A stretch of DNA of 6,000 bases. It comes from CANHEE01 sp043777755 (lineage in GTDB: Bacteria; Bacteroidota; Bacteroidia; Chitinophagales; Saprospiraceae). Location of the stretch: positions 1 to 6,000 of the forward strand of contig JAYWHK010000323.1 of the NCBI GenBank assembly GCA_043777755.1, given 5' to 3'. A model generated the notes under the pieces. That model did not search any database and had not been told where the DNA came from. It worked only from the letters and a program-made list of their open reading frames with translations. This document shows positions 5,974 through 6,000 of the stretch, in pieces; position 1 is the stretch's first letter; each line of letters begins with the position of its first letter. A program made the translations under genes and the position numbers.

Positions 5974-6000
5974 ATGAGTTTACGCAAAGAAAATATAACC
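5974..6000 (+). CDS. Probable start of a rightward gene, cut by the window edge
   Basis: From the ATG at 5974 nine codons are open to the end of the window, reading MSLRKENIT. The codon choice is ordinary and the sequence changes sharply here from A/T runs to mixed bases, as at a gene start. No Shine-Dalgarno is present, as for the other genes in the window. An N-terminus of this kind (an LRKENI-like start) occurs in some Bacteroidota MacB/FtsX-type ABC-transporter permeases, but nine residues are too few to assign a function and this is only a guess. Confidence 0.4.

Overview
The window looks like chromosomal DNA of a free-living member of the Bacteroidota. It is AT-rich, and start codons are preceded by A/T-rich stretches rather than Shine-Dalgarno sequences. 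One promoter matches the Bacteroidota primary-sigma consensus (TTG-N20-TAnnTTTG). Two neighbouring genes encode secreted proteins with the two different C-terminal sorting domains of the type IX secretion system (T9SS), which is confined to this phylum and close relatives. The wording of the extracellular domains (NGVSSLDLV...RHILG, GCDSL repeats, GDVN) resembles large surface proteins of Saprospirales/Chitinophagales-type bacteria. That lineage assignment is an inference.

Left part (1-2053, plus strand). A non-coding leader of about 210 bases holds an 11-bp direct repeat, a short GC hairpin and a possible leftward promoter. It is followed by hemW (radical-SAM haem chaperone). Nineteen bases later comes a short RsmI-like tetrapyrrole-methylase-fold methyltransferase with altered family motifs. 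The two are probably co-transcribed housekeeping genes.

Middle and right part (2064-5661, minus strand). Two exported proteins lie in tandem, facing the methyltransferase gene tail to tail with only 10 bases between stop codons. The upstream one (4264-5661) is a 465-residue protein with a carbohydrate-regulatory-like beta domain, a dockerin-like pair, a cohesin-like domain and a type A sorting tail. The downstream one (2064-4181) is a 705-residue protein with a propeller-like N-terminal half, PKD/Ig-like middle domains, a 52-residue duplicated GCDSL unit and a type B (gliding-motility-associated) tail. A perfect 14-bp-stem terminator separates them, so they look like independent transcription units. 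Both would end up outside the outer membrane; what they bind cannot be read from sequence.

Right edge (5662-6000). This is a very AT-rich divergent intergenic region. It carries the promoter of the 465-residue protein and, at 5974, the probable first nine codons of a rightward gene cut by the window end.

I see no mobile element, CRISPR array, tRNA, rRNA or obvious defence system. The most interesting items are the divergent RsmI-like enzyme and the compact dockerin/cohesin-like T9SS cargo with its well-defined promoter.
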